Assembly: GCA_030426245.1 (NCBI GenBank)
Contig: JAUHYZ010000027.1
Span: 1-32,924, forward strand
Direction: 5' to 3'
Origin: Alphaproteobacteria bacterium
GTDB lineage: Bacteria > Pseudomonadota > Alphaproteobacteria > Sphingomonadales > Sphingomonadaceae
Length of the DNA: 32,924 bases
The translations under genes and the position numbers were made by a program. Below, piece by piece: positions 23,292 through 31,510 of this stretch (position 1 is the stretch's first letter; every line of letters starts with the position of its first letter). The notes beneath the pieces are model-generated. The model was not told the DNA's origin and did no database searches. It saw only the letters and a program-made list of their open reading frames with translations.

Positions 23292-23743
23292 TCCCGCCGA
23301 TCCTGCACCGGTTCCTGCTGCGTATCGCGCATGCGCTGCGTATCCTGTGGTGGCGCTGGGCCAAGCCGGACCTTTCGGGCGTGAACGTCCTGATCCTGAG
23401 CGGGGAGGGCAAGGTGCTGCTGGTGCGGCATTCCTATGAAGCGGAAAAATGGACCTTGCCGGGCGGCGGGCTGCAACGCGGCGAGCTTCCTGCGGCGGCC
23501 GTGTCGCGCGAACTGAGCGAGGAACTGGATTGTGCAGTGGCCGAACTCACGCCGATCGGGGTGGACGACAATCAGCTTTACGGTGCGCGCTGCGTCACCC
23601 ATGTGTTCGCCTGCACGGTTTCCGGAGAACCGCAGGTGGACGGGCGCGAAGTGATCGAAGCGGCTTATTACGATCCCTACAGTCCGCCCCCCAGCCGCAC
23701 CGGGATCGTGGACCGCAGCCTCAGAATGCTACAGCAGCGATAG
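23279..23743 (+). CDS. Nudix hydrolase
   Basis: The 154-aa protein carries the Nudix box from Gly63 to Cys85 (GGLQRGE, then RELSEELDC). The Glu residues for Mg binding are intact, and the usual Gly near the end is Asp84. The N-terminal 30 residues are hydrophobic/basic (LLRIAHALRILWWRW), suggesting membrane association. The substrate (nucleoside diphosphate derivative) is unknown. It overlaps pgl by 13 bases and its 3' end overlaps the convergent dinB by 15 bases. Confidence 0.9.
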   Translation: MFHLIPPILHRFLLRIAHALRILWWRWAKPDLSGVNVLILSGEGKVLLVRHSYEAEKWTLPGGGLQRGELPAAAVSRELSEELDCAVAELTPIGVDDNQLYGARCVTHVFACTVSGEPQVDGREVIEAAYYDPYSPPPSRTGIVDRSLRMLQQR

Positions 23744-24865
23744 CTGCGCCGTATCGGGGTTTCGGTTCTCCTTCTCTCCCTCCAGCGAGGACAGCGTCAG
23801 GCCCATCAGGCGGATCGGCAGAGGGAGCGGCAGCATCTCGTCCAGCAATTCATGGCCGATAGCGCAGAACTCCGCCTTGTCGGCGACCGCGTGTTGCAGC
23901 GAGCGTGCCCGGGTGACGAGCCGGAAATCGGTGTAGCGCAATTTTAGCGTGACGGTGCGGCCCCGGGCCTTGCCTGTTTCGATCCTTTCCCACACAATCT
24001 CCGCAATGGTGTCCAGCGTCTCGTGAAGTGCGTGGCCGGTGGATATGTCCCCGGCAAAGGTGCGTTCGCCGCCCAGCGATTTGCGCCGCCGGTTGGCCTG
24101 CACCGGGCGCAGATCGATGCCGCGGGCCGCGCGGAAGAGATATTCGGCGAAGCTGCCGAAATGCCGGCGCAGGAAGGCCAGGTCCTTTGCCGCCAGGTCG
24201 GCGCCGGTCGCGATCCCCAGCTTGGCCATCTTTTCCGCCCCGCGCGGGCCCACTCCGTGGAAGCGCCGCACCGGCAGTGTGGAGACGAACGCCGCGCCCT
24301 GGCCTGGCTTGATGACGCATATTCCGTCGGGCTTGTTCTGGTCGCTGGCGAGCTTGGCCAGGAACTTGTTGTAGGAAACGCCCGCGCTGGCCGTCAGCCC
24401 CGTTTCCGCGCGGATGCGCTCGCGGATCAGCTGGGCGATGCGCGTGGCCGATCCGATGCCGCGAATGTCCTCCGTCACGTCCAGAAAGGCTTCGTCCAGG
24501 CTCAGCGGTTCGACATGCGGCGTGAAATGGCGGAAGATTTCGCGGATCTGCCCCGAGATTTCGCGATAGATGTCGAAGCGCGGCTTGCGGAAGATCAGAT
24601 CGGGGCAAAGCTTCTTCGCGCGCATGGAAGGCATGGCGGAGCGCACACCGAACTTGCGCGCCTCATAGCTCGCAGCCGCCACGACGCCGCGCCCGCTGCC
24701 GCCGCCGACCGCGACCGGTTTGCCTTTGAGCGAGGGATCGTCGCGCTGCTCCACACTGGCGTAGAAGGCATCCATATCGACATGGATGATCTTGCGCAGG
24801 CCGGGGGATTCCCCACCGCCTTCCTCTTCCTCGGCAAGGCCGTCAATGTCCGCTGCGCCGCTCAT
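23729..24865 (-). CDS. dinB: DNA polymerase IV (Y-family translesion polymerase)
   Basis: The 378-aa protein has the Y-family catalytic carboxylates: Asp30 in HVDMDAFYASVE, and Asp124 and Glu125 in SLDEAFLDV. It also has the HhH region (FHGVGPRGAEKMAKLG), the little-finger domain, and a C-terminal beta-clamp binding peptide QLSLL. An acidic extension of about 20 residues precedes the catalytic core, so a later start is possible. It copies past damaged bases. No clear LexA-type GTTC-N7-GTTC or GAAC-N7-GAAC box is seen in the 121 bases shared with the divergent transporter gene. Confidence 0.95.
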   Translation of the reverse strand: MSGAADIDGLAEEEEGGGESPGLRKIIHVDMDAFYASVEQRDDPSLKGKPVAVGGGSGRGVVAAASYEARKFGVRSAMPSMRAKKLCPDLIFRKPRFDIYREISGQIREIFRHFTPHVEPLSLDEAFLDVTEDIRGIGSATRIAQLIRERIRAETGLTASAGVSYNKFLAKLASDQNKPDGICVIKPGQGAAFVSTLPVRRFHGVGPRGAEKMAKLGIATGADLAAKDLAFLRRHFGSFAEYLFRAARGIDLRPVQANRRRKSLGGERTFAGDISTGHALHETLDTIAEIVWERIETGKARGRTVTLKLRYTDFRLVTRARSLQHAVADKAEFCAIGHELLDEMLPLPLPIRLMGLTLSSLEGEKENRNPDTAQLSLL

Positions 24866-24986
24866 GCGCGCATTCTAGGCCGGGCGGGCCCGCGTTTGAA
24901 GCTACTGCGCAATATGGAATTTCTTCTCCGCTTCCGCGCCAATTCGCGCTGGCCTTCGCAGGTGCAACAAGGCATTGGGGGCCGCT

Positions 24987-26246
24987 ATGGCAACGCAAGT
25001 GGATCATATGGCGCCCAGTCTGGGCCGCACGGAACTGGTTTTGCTGATGGCCGGCCTGATCGCGTTGCAGGCGCTCGCAGTCGATGGAATGCTGCCCGCG
25101 CTGGACGAGATTGCCGAAGGGTTCAACGTCCAGGAAGCCAATCGCCGGCAGCTGGTGGTGGGCTTGTTCCTGCTCTGCGTTGGGGCGGGTTCGCTCCTGC
25201 CTGGCCTGATGGCGGACCGCTATGGGCGCAAGATCGTGCTGATGGTCACGCTGGTGTTCTATGCCATCACATCCTTCGCCTGCGCCGTTGTCCCTACGTT
25301 CGACATGCTGCTGCTGGCGCGCGGGCTTCAGGGTCTTGCCGCGGCGGGCCTCACCGTGCTGCCGGCCGCGATTATCCGCGACCAGTTCGAAGGCGACGCC
25401 ATGGCGCGGATGCTCTCGCTGGTTTTTGCGGTCTTCATCACTGTTCCGGTCGTGGCCCCCGCCGTGGGCCAGGTGGTGATGGAAGTGGCCGATTGGCGCT
25501 GGATATTTATCGGCCTGAGCATTCTGTCGGGCGCCATGTTGGTTTGGGCTGGGATTCGGCTGCCCGAAACGCTGCATCCCGAATTCCGTCAGCCATTCAG
25601 GCCGCGCATTCTGGCGCGCAACATGTTCATTGCCGCTACGGCGCGCAGTTCGGTTGGTTACGTTCTGGGCGTCGGCCTCGTGATCGGTACGATGTTCGGC
25701 TACGTCAATTGCGCCCAGCAACTGATCGGGGAGCATTTCGGCATGGGTGATATGTTCCCCTATGCCTTCGGCGCAACGGCTGCGACCATGGCAGTGGCCA
25801 GTATCGTGAATTCGCGGATCGTAGAACGCTTCGGCGCACGCCGCGTTTCGCATACCGGATTGCTGATTTTCATTGTGGTTAGCGGATTGCAGGTGTGGGT
25901 GGCGCATAGCTCGCACGGTAATCAGATCGAATGGTTCCTGCCCCTGATGGCGTGCAATCTGGCCCTGGTGGGCTTCTTGGGCGCCAATTTCGGTTCGATC
26001 GCGATGCAGCCCTTTGCCGAGATTGCAGGGGCGGCCAGTTCGATCCAGATATTTATCCGCATGGTGATGGGATCGCTGATCGGCATCTGGGTGGGGCAGG
26101 CCTATGACGGCACTGCCGGGCCGCTGTCCTACGCGCTGCTGATCGCGGCCCTTCTGGCGCTGGGGCTTGTGCTGTTCAGCGAACGCGGCAGACTGTTCAG
26201 GCGGCTCTATGCGCGCCCACCGCACCCGGTACAGGGGATTCGATGA
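24987..26246 (+). CDS. MFS multidrug exporter, Bcr/CflA type
   Basis: The 419-aa protein has about twelve transmembrane segments. Motif A is GLMADRYGRK between TM2 and TM3, and LARGLQGLAAAG and the PVVAPAVGQ motif are characteristic of Bcr/CflA drug:H+ antiporters. It sits in the inner membrane and likely exports drugs or toxic metabolites. The start is ATG 24987 (GGGG upstream). The stop overlaps glpD by four bases, an odd pairing that suggests shared transcription rather than shared function. Confidence 0.88.
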   Translation: MATQVDHMAPSLGRTELVLLMAGLIALQALAVDGMLPALDEIAEGFNVQEANRRQLVVGLFLLCVGAGSLLPGLMADRYGRKIVLMVTLVFYAITSFACAVVPTFDMLLLARGLQGLAAAGLTVLPAAIIRDQFEGDAMARMLSLVFAVFITVPVVAPAVGQVVMEVADWRWIFIGLSILSGAMLVWAGIRLPETLHPEFRQPFRPRILARNMFIAATARSSVGYVLGVGLVIGTMFGYVNCAQQLIGEHFGMGDMFPYAFGATAATMAVASIVNSRIVERFGARRVSHTGLLIFIVVSGLQVWVAHSSHGNQIEWFLPLMACNLALVGFLGANFGSIAMQPFAEIAGAASSIQIFIRMVMGSLIGIWVGQAYDGTAGPLSYALLIAALLALGLVLFSERGRLFRRLYARPPHPVQGIR

Positions 26247-27715
26247 GTGAAACCTATGATCTGGCCGTCATAGGCGGCGGCGTAAACGGTGCGGGAATAG
26301 CCCGCGATGCGGCGGGGCGCGGCGCAAAGGTGCTGCTGCTGGAAGCGCGGGACCTGGCGAATGGTACGTCCTCGGCTTCCACCAAGCTGGTCCATGGCGG
26401 GCTGCGCTATCTCGAATATTATGAATTCTCCCTGGTCAGGGAGTCGCTGAAGGAGCGCGAAGTGCTCTGGGGCATTGCCCCGCATATCATCCGCCCGATG
26501 CGCTTCGTGCTGCCCTGGACCAAGGGGCTGCGGCCGCGCTGGATGATCCGGCTGGGCCTGTTTCTTTACGATCATATTGGCGGGCGCGGTGCCTTGCCGG
26601 GGGCGAAGTCGATCGACTTTTCGCGCCACAGTGCGGGCGGCCCGCTCGATCCTTCGATCAAGAGCGGTTTCGAATATTCCGACGGCTGGGTGGACGATGC
26701 GCGGCTGGTGGTGCTGAACGCGTTGGATGCGGCCGAACGCGGGGCGGACATCCGCACCTATACGCCTGTCACCAGGGCGCAGCGCGTGGAAGGGCTGTGG
26801 CGGATCGAAACGCCTGCGGGCGAATTCAGCGCCCGCGCTCTCGTCAATGCCGGTGGTCCGGGGGCGGACGATGTCGCCCGGATTGCCGGGCAGAATCCCC
26901 GTTTCGGCCTGCGCCGGGTACGCGGATCGCACATCGTCACGCGCAAGCTGTTCGATCACGATTACGCCTATATCTTCCAGCTGCCCGATACGCGGATCTG
27001 CTTTGCGATCCCCTATGAAGAGGATTTCACGCTGATCGGCACGACCGACAGAGACCATACCGGCTCGCTGGTCGATCCCCAGGCGGGCGAGGACGAGATC
27101 GCCTATCTGTGCGATGCTGCCAGCACCTATTTCGCCAAGCCGATTACGCCTGAAGATGTGGTGTGGACCTATTCGGGCGTGCGCGCTCTGGTCGATGACG
27201 GGTCGGGCAAGCCGGAAGCGGCAACGCGCGGATACCGCCTGCCTATCTCCGATCCGGAAGACGGACCGCCGCTGCTGGGCGTCTATGGCGGGAAGATCAC
27301 GTCCTACCGGCATCTGTCCGAAGCCGCCGTGGACGAGCTGGCCGGGCGCCTGCCTGAACTGTCCGGCCGCCCCTGGACGGCCAAGGCGCCGCTGCCGGGC
27401 GGGGACTTCCCCAAGGCGGGGCAGGCCGCGCTGATTGCCAATCTCACCCTGCGCTATCCCTTCCTGGGCGAAGAGCAGGCGACGCGTATCGGCCGCGCCT
27501 ATGGCACGCGGGCGAATCTCTGGCTGGGCGAGGCCACGGAGTGGAGCGATCTGGGCCGCGATTTCGGCGCTGGCCTGACCGAGGCGGAAATCGCCTATAT
27601 GTGCGAAGTGGAATGGGCCCAGAGCGCCGGCGATATCCTCTGGCGGCGCAGCAAGCTGGGCTTGCATATGACCGAGGAAGAGCGGGCCGGAGTAAAGGAA
27701 TTCGTCGGCGCCTAG
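26243..27715 (+). CDS. glpD: FAD-dependent glycerol-3-phosphate dehydrogenase
   Basis: The 490-aa protein is a full-length GlpD: N-terminal FAD motif IGGGVNGAGIARDAAGRG, SSASTKLVHGGLRYLE, GGPGADDVA, the substrate-domain IPYEEDFTLIGTTDRDH, YSGVRAL and GVYGGKITSYR, then the C-terminal helical domain (EVEWAQSAGDILWRRSKLGL). It oxidises glycerol-3-phosphate to dihydroxyacetone phosphate at the membrane and passes electrons to quinone. It overlaps the exporter gene (ATGA) and ends 8 bases from the convergent MFS gene. Confidence 0.95.
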   Translation: MSETYDLAVIGGGVNGAGIARDAAGRGAKVLLLEARDLANGTSSASTKLVHGGLRYLEYYEFSLVRESLKEREVLWGIAPHIIRPMRFVLPWTKGLRPRWMIRLGLFLYDHIGGRGALPGAKSIDFSRHSAGGPLDPSIKSGFEYSDGWVDDARLVVLNALDAAERGADIRTYTPVTRAQRVEGLWRIETPAGEFSARALVNAGGPGADDVARIAGQNPRFGLRRVRGSHIVTRKLFDHDYAYIFQLPDTRICFAIPYEEDFTLIGTTDRDHTGSLVDPQAGEDEIAYLCDAASTYFAKPITPEDVVWTYSGVRALVDDGSGKPEAATRGYRLPISDPEDGPPLLGVYGGKITSYRHLSEAAVDELAGRLPELSGRPWTAKAPLPGGDFPKAGQAALIANLTLRYPFLGEEQATRIGRAYGTRANLWLGEATEWSDLGRDFGAGLTEAEIAYMCEVEWAQSAGDILWRRSKLGLHMTEEERAGVKEFVGA

Positions 27716-27723
27716 CCCGCTAT

Positions 27724-29355
27724 CTAGCTCTCCTCATGCTCGATATGCCGGCGGAAGGTCTCCGGCAGGAACAGCAAGCCGACAATCAGCGTCATCGCCG
27801 CGATCAGCACCGGATACCATAGCCCGGCATAGATATTGCCCGTTGCCGCCACCATGGCGAAGGCGATGGTGGGCAGGAAGCCGCCGAACCAGCCATTGCC
27901 GATATGATAGGGCAGGCTCATCGCCGAATAGCGGATGCGGCTGGGGAACATTTCCACCAGCAGCGCCGCCAGCGGCCCGTATGTCATTGTCACGGGCAGC
28001 AGGAACACCACCAGGATCGCAACGATCAGCGGCTTGTTCACCCGCTCCGGATCCGCCTGTTCGGGATAGCCCGCTTCGGCCACCGCCGCCGTGATCCGCC
28101 CGGAATAGGTTGCCAGATCGCCCACTTCGACTGTTCGCTGCCCGATCGTGACTTCGCCATTCCCGTCCGGCGCGTTGGCATAGGGGATGCCCGCCTTGGC
28201 CAGCGTGGACTTGGCAATGTCGCAGCCCGATTTGTCGAACGTGTTGTTGCCGATCGGATCGAACTGGACGGAGCAGGTTGCCGGATCGGCATGAACGACC
28301 ACGGGCGCGCGTTCCTGCGCTTCGGCCAGGGCGGGATTGGCGGCGGAGGTCAGCGCGGCGAAAACCGGGAAGCAAAGCAGCACGCCCAGCGCCAGGCCGG
28401 TCATCACGATCTTCTTGCGCCCCACCTTGTCGGACAGCCAGCCGAACAGCACATACATCGGCGTGCCGACAATCAGCGCCAGCGCAATCAGCACATTGGC
28501 GGTGCCGCTTTCGACCTTGAGGATGCGCTCCAGATAGAACAGCGCATAGAATTGCCCCGTATACCACAGCACGGCCTGACCGGCGACCGCGCCCAGCAGC
28601 GCCACCAGCACCCAGCGCAGGTTGCGCCACTGCCCGAAGGCTTCGGATAAAGGCGCCTTGGAAGTCGCGCCTTCGTCCTTCATCTTCTGGAACACCGGGC
28701 TTTCGGAAAGCTGCAGGCGGATCCACAGCGACACGCCCAGCAGGATTGCGGAGAGCAGGAAGGGGATGCGCCAGCCCCAATCGGCAAACGCCTCCGGCCC
28801 CATGGCGGAACGCAGGCCGATCACCACCAGCAGCGCCGCGAACAGGCCCAGCGTAGCCGTGGTCTGGATGAAGCTGGTGAACAATCCGCGCCTGCCATCG
28901 GGGGCATGTTCGGCAACGTAAGTGGCCGCGCCGCCATATTCGCCGCCCAGCGCTAGGCCCTGGATCAGGCGCAGCGTGACCAGAATCAGCGGAGCCGCCA
29001 CGCCGATGCTGGCATAGGATGGCAACAGGCCGACGCAGAAGGTGGCCAGGCCCATCAGCCCCATCGTGACCAGGAAAGTATTCTTGCGCCCGACAATGTC
29101 CCCCACGCGCCCGAATACCAGCGCGCCGAAGGGGCGCACGGCAAAGCCCGCGGCGAATGCGGCCAGCGCCAGGATGAAGGCGGTCGTTTCGTTGACGCCG
29201 GAAAAGAACTGGCTGGAAATGATCGAGGCGAGCAGTCCGTAGAGATAGAAATCGTACCACTCGAACACGGTGCCGAGCGACGATGCCGCAATGATCTTCA
29301 CTTCCGAATCTTGCGATTTCGCAGCAGGCTTTTGCCCCGCGGCACCTTCGGCCAT
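27724..29355 (-). CDS. MFS metabolite:H+ symporter (MHS family) with a large loop insertion
   Basis: The 543-aa protein has MHS-family signatures: SLGTVFEWYDFYLYG at TM1, FGRVGDIVGRKN in loop 2-3, RLIQGLALGGEYGGAATYVAEHAP and the DWGWRIPFLLS segment. Relatives such as ProP and KgtP import osmolytes or organic acids. Between two late helices there is a hydrophilic insertion of about 100 residues (about 336-440) with two Cys (361, 378), probably periplasmic and disulfide-bonded. This makes it much longer than the usual 430-450 aa. ATG 29355 has GGGAG upstream and is preferred to 29409. Confidence 0.88.
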   Translation of the reverse strand: MAEGAAGQKPAAKSQDSEVKIIAASSLGTVFEWYDFYLYGLLASIISSQFFSGVNETTAFILALAAFAAGFAVRPFGALVFGRVGDIVGRKNTFLVTMGLMGLATFCVGLLPSYASIGVAAPLILVTLRLIQGLALGGEYGGAATYVAEHAPDGRRGLFTSFIQTTATLGLFAALLVVIGLRSAMGPEAFADWGWRIPFLLSAILLGVSLWIRLQLSESPVFQKMKDEGATSKAPLSEAFGQWRNLRWVLVALLGAVAGQAVLWYTGQFYALFYLERILKVESGTANVLIALALIVGTPMYVLFGWLSDKVGRKKIVMTGLALGVLLCFPVFAALTSAANPALAEAQERAPVVVHADPATCSVQFDPIGNNTFDKSGCDIAKSTLAKAGIPYANAPDGNGEVTIGQRTVEVGDLATYSGRITAAVAEAGYPEQADPERVNKPLIVAILVVFLLPVTMTYGPLAALLVEMFPSRIRYSAMSLPYHIGNGWFGGFLPTIAFAMVAATGNIYAGLWYPVLIAAMTLIVGLLFLPETFRRHIEHEES

Positions 29356-29468
29356 TCCCCGCTCCCGGCTGTTATTCCGATCCCCAATGTGGGGCAGAGT
29401 GCCCTGCATCGCTTAACGGAGCAAGAAAAGTCTGCGCCCGTCAGCATGCAGTTTCAGCATTCCAGGAA

Positions 29469-29505
29469 TTGAAAACTAAAGCGAACTTTAGCTTTATAAT
29501 TAAAG
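29469..29505. promoter_or_regulatory. AT-rich promoter-like region with two nested dyads
   Basis: CTAAAG-CGAA-CTTTAG (29476-29491) and CTTTA-TAAT-TAAAG (29492-29505) are perfect and adjoin each other. A plus-strand TATAAT occurs at 29495-29500 and TTGAAA at 29469-29474 (20-base spacing). No plus-strand gene follows, so the block more likely serves the minus-strand symporter gene or the crtB 3' end. Confidence 0.4.
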
Positions 29506-29577
29506 GCGGTTTATCATAGAGCTAAGCATACAAGCTGACTTGCTGCAGGAACTTCCGCAGGGCCCGCGCGTGCCCCG

Positions 29578-30528
29578 TCAGGCCGCCGCGCTGCGTTCTG
29601 CAAGCTGGCGGCGGCGCCATTTCGGATCCCTATCGGGTGCGGCTGGAGGGCCAAGCGCATCGATCAGCCCCAGGCCCACGGCGCCCAATTTGGCGAGGCC
29701 GGATGTGTGGACCCGGTGGTCCCAGGCATGCTCTCCGCGCTCGGCCACTTCCTTGCCGATCGCGCCGTAAATGCGCGTTGCCGACAGCACGGCCCAGCGC
29801 TGCCGGAATGTCAGGCGCGCGGCCCCCACGCGCGCCGATGCCTGATGCGTTTCGCCCAGATCGTTCAGCCGGCGGGCGAGCTGAGCCAGCTTCGCGCGAT
29901 AGGGCGGCTTCATGTGCTGGCCTGGGGGAATGTCCGCCTCCACCAGCCACTCCACCGGCAGGTAGCAGCGCCCGGCTGCATCGTCTTCCCACACGTCGCG
30001 CGCAATGTTCGCCAGCTGGAATGCCAGCCCCAGATCGCAGGCCCTGTCCAGCGTCTCTTCGTCCTGGGGCGATACCCCCATCACCACGGCCATCATCACC
30101 CCCACGGCCCCGGCGACGTGATAGCAATAGCGCATCATGTCTTCCTCGCTGCGGGGGCGCCAGCCTTCGGCATCCAGGGCGAAGCCGGCGATCACATCGT
30201 CCGCCATCGCCTGGGTGATGCCGCATTCGCCCGCCAGCAGGCCCAGCGCATCGAAGGCCGCATCGCCGGTGGGTTCTCCGCGGAAGGCGCGCGCGGTCAG
30301 CTCGCGGATCGTGGCCAGCCGCTCCTGCGCGCCGGCCTGCTCGCCCAGTTCGCCGCCGTGATCCTGCGCATCGGCCAAATCGTCGCAGCGGCGGCACCAG
30401 GCATAGAGCAGCCACACCCGCTCGCGCGTCGTCCGATCGAACAGCATGGAGGAGGCGGCGAAGCTTTTCGATCCATGCTGAATACTCTCGCGCGCTTTCG
30501 CGACGAGTTCGCCGCGCGCCCGATTCAC
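29578..30528 (-). CDS. crtB: Phytoene synthase
   Basis: The 316-aa protein is a squalene/phytoene synthase with both Asp-rich motifs that bind the diphosphate via Mg: YAWCRRCDDLAD (Asp49, Asp50, Asp53) and QLANIARDVWED (Asp178, Asp182). It condenses two geranylgeranyl diphosphates to 15-cis-phytoene, the first committed step to carotenoids. It is the last gene of the minus-strand operon crtI - secreted protein - LOG - crtB; its ATG overlaps the LOG stop. Confidence 0.95.
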   Translation of the reverse strand: MNRARGELVAKARESIQHGSKSFAASSMLFDRTTRERVWLLYAWCRRCDDLADAQDHGGELGEQAGAQERLATIRELTARAFRGEPTGDAAFDALGLLAGECGITQAMADDVIAGFALDAEGWRPRSEEDMMRYCYHVAGAVGVMMAVVMGVSPQDEETLDRACDLGLAFQLANIARDVWEDDAAGRCYLPVEWLVEADIPPGQHMKPPYRAKLAQLARRLNDLGETHQASARVGAARLTFRQRWAVLSATRIYGAIGKEVAERGEHAWDHRVHTSGLAKLGAVGLGLIDALGPPAAPDRDPKWRRRQLAERSAAA

Positions 30529-31109
30529 AAATCGCCTGCCTTCATGGCAAAGATCGGCTGGTGCGGTTCATGCGCTTCCATCTTGGCCAGCAGGCCTGCC
30601 AGATCGCTGTCGGCAATGATGATCTTCTGATGGGCCGGCCGGATGAAGCCGGTTTCCGCCATGTGGCGGTTGAAGGCCAGCAGGTGATCGAAATAGCCCA
30701 GTGCATTCAGCAGGCCGACCGGCTTGGTGTGATAGCCCAGCTGGGCCCAGCTGACCGCTTCCCACAGCTCGTCCATCGTGCCCACGCCGCCGGGGATGGT
30801 CAGGAAGCCGTCCGCAAGCTCGGTGAAGGCGGCCTTGCGCTCATGCATGTTCTTGACCACGCGCAGCTCGGTACAGGCCTCATTGGCGATTTCGCGGTCC
30901 ATCATCGCTTCGGGGATCACGCCGATCACTTCCCCGCCGGCCTCCAGCGCGGAGGATGCGATCGCGCCCATCAGCCCCAGCTTGCCGCCGCCATAGACTA
31001 CGCCGATCCCGCGTTCGGCCAGCCTGGCGCCCACTTCGCGCGCCAGACCGATATAACGGGGATCCGCCGGCGATGCCGAACCGCAATAGACTGCAATTCG
31101 CCCGATCAT
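30525..31109 (-). CDS. LOG-family nucleotide phosphoribohydrolase (TIGR00730)
   Basis: The 194-aa protein has the LOG/'lysine decarboxylase' motifs GGGKLGLMG (41-48 region) and PGGVGTMDE (106-114). Such proteins hydrolyse cytokinin ribotides or other nucleoside 5'-monophosphates, releasing the base; they are not decarboxylases. ATG 31109 is set by the overlap with the upstream gene (ATGA) and the typical start MIGRIAVYCGS. Its place inside a carotenoid operon is unexplained, although LOG genes do occur near crt genes in some bacteria. Confidence 0.9.
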   Translation of the reverse strand: MIGRIAVYCGSASPADPRYIGLAREVGARLAERGIGVVYGGGKLGLMGAIASSALEAGGEVIGVIPEAMMDREIANEACTELRVVKNMHERKAAFTELADGFLTIPGGVGTMDELWEAVSWAQLGYHTKPVGLLNALGYFDHLLAFNRHMAETGFIRPAHQKIIIADSDLAGLLAKMEAHEPHQPIFAMKAGDL

Positions 31110-31510
31110 TGCGCTGCGCTCTCCGGCTCCTGGCACAGGGCTGCCTGGTAGAGGTCTTCGGCGCTGCCTTCGCGGATCGGTGTGAAGCCGGCATCGGCCA
31201 GGATATTGTCGGAAATCAGCCGAGGGCCGTCGATCAGGCGGATTCTGCGGATTTTCGCCTCCTGGGCTTCGCAGTCCACCGCCACGGAGGTTTCCATCAA
31301 CCCGGTGGGCAGCTGCTTGCGGAAGACGCCCATCATCACGCTGCGCGATCCGTCCAGCGCCTTGGCGGTGGAATCCCGGTCCAGCTCCAGCGCGATGCCG
31401 CCGGGCACCTGCGCCACCTCTTCCCATGTCTGCGCGGCCAGCGGGGCAGGGGCCAGCGCCAGCAGCGCGGAGAGCCCCGCAAGCGGCGTTGCGGCCCTTC
31501 GAAAACTCAT
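31106..31510 (-). CDS. Small secreted protein of unknown function
   Basis: The 134-aa product has a clear signal peptide (MSFRRAATPLAGLSALLALAPAPLAAQ, cut after AAQ or LAA) and a mature part of about 105 residues with beta-strand pattern and two Cys (VDCEAQE and ALCQEPE). It resembles small surface-adhesin-like periplasmic domains, but I cannot assign it firmly. Its start overlaps the crtI stop and its stop overlaps the LOG start, so it is translated with the carotenoid operon. Confidence 0.78.
   Translation of the reverse strand: MSFRRAATPLAGLSALLALAPAPLAAQTWEEVAQVPGGIALELDRDSTAKALDGSRSVMMGVFRKQLPTGLMETSVAVDCEAQEAKIRRIRLIDGPRLISDNILADAGFTPIREGSAEDLYQAALCQEPESAAQ

Noticed and set aside
24866..24986. 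LexA box upstream of dinB
   Set aside because: No GTTC-N7-GTTC or GAAC-N7-GAAC pattern is present.
24023..25750. Long plus-strand frame across dinB and the MFS gene
   Set aside because: It overlaps two genes with full family motifs in other frames and has no recognisable domain.
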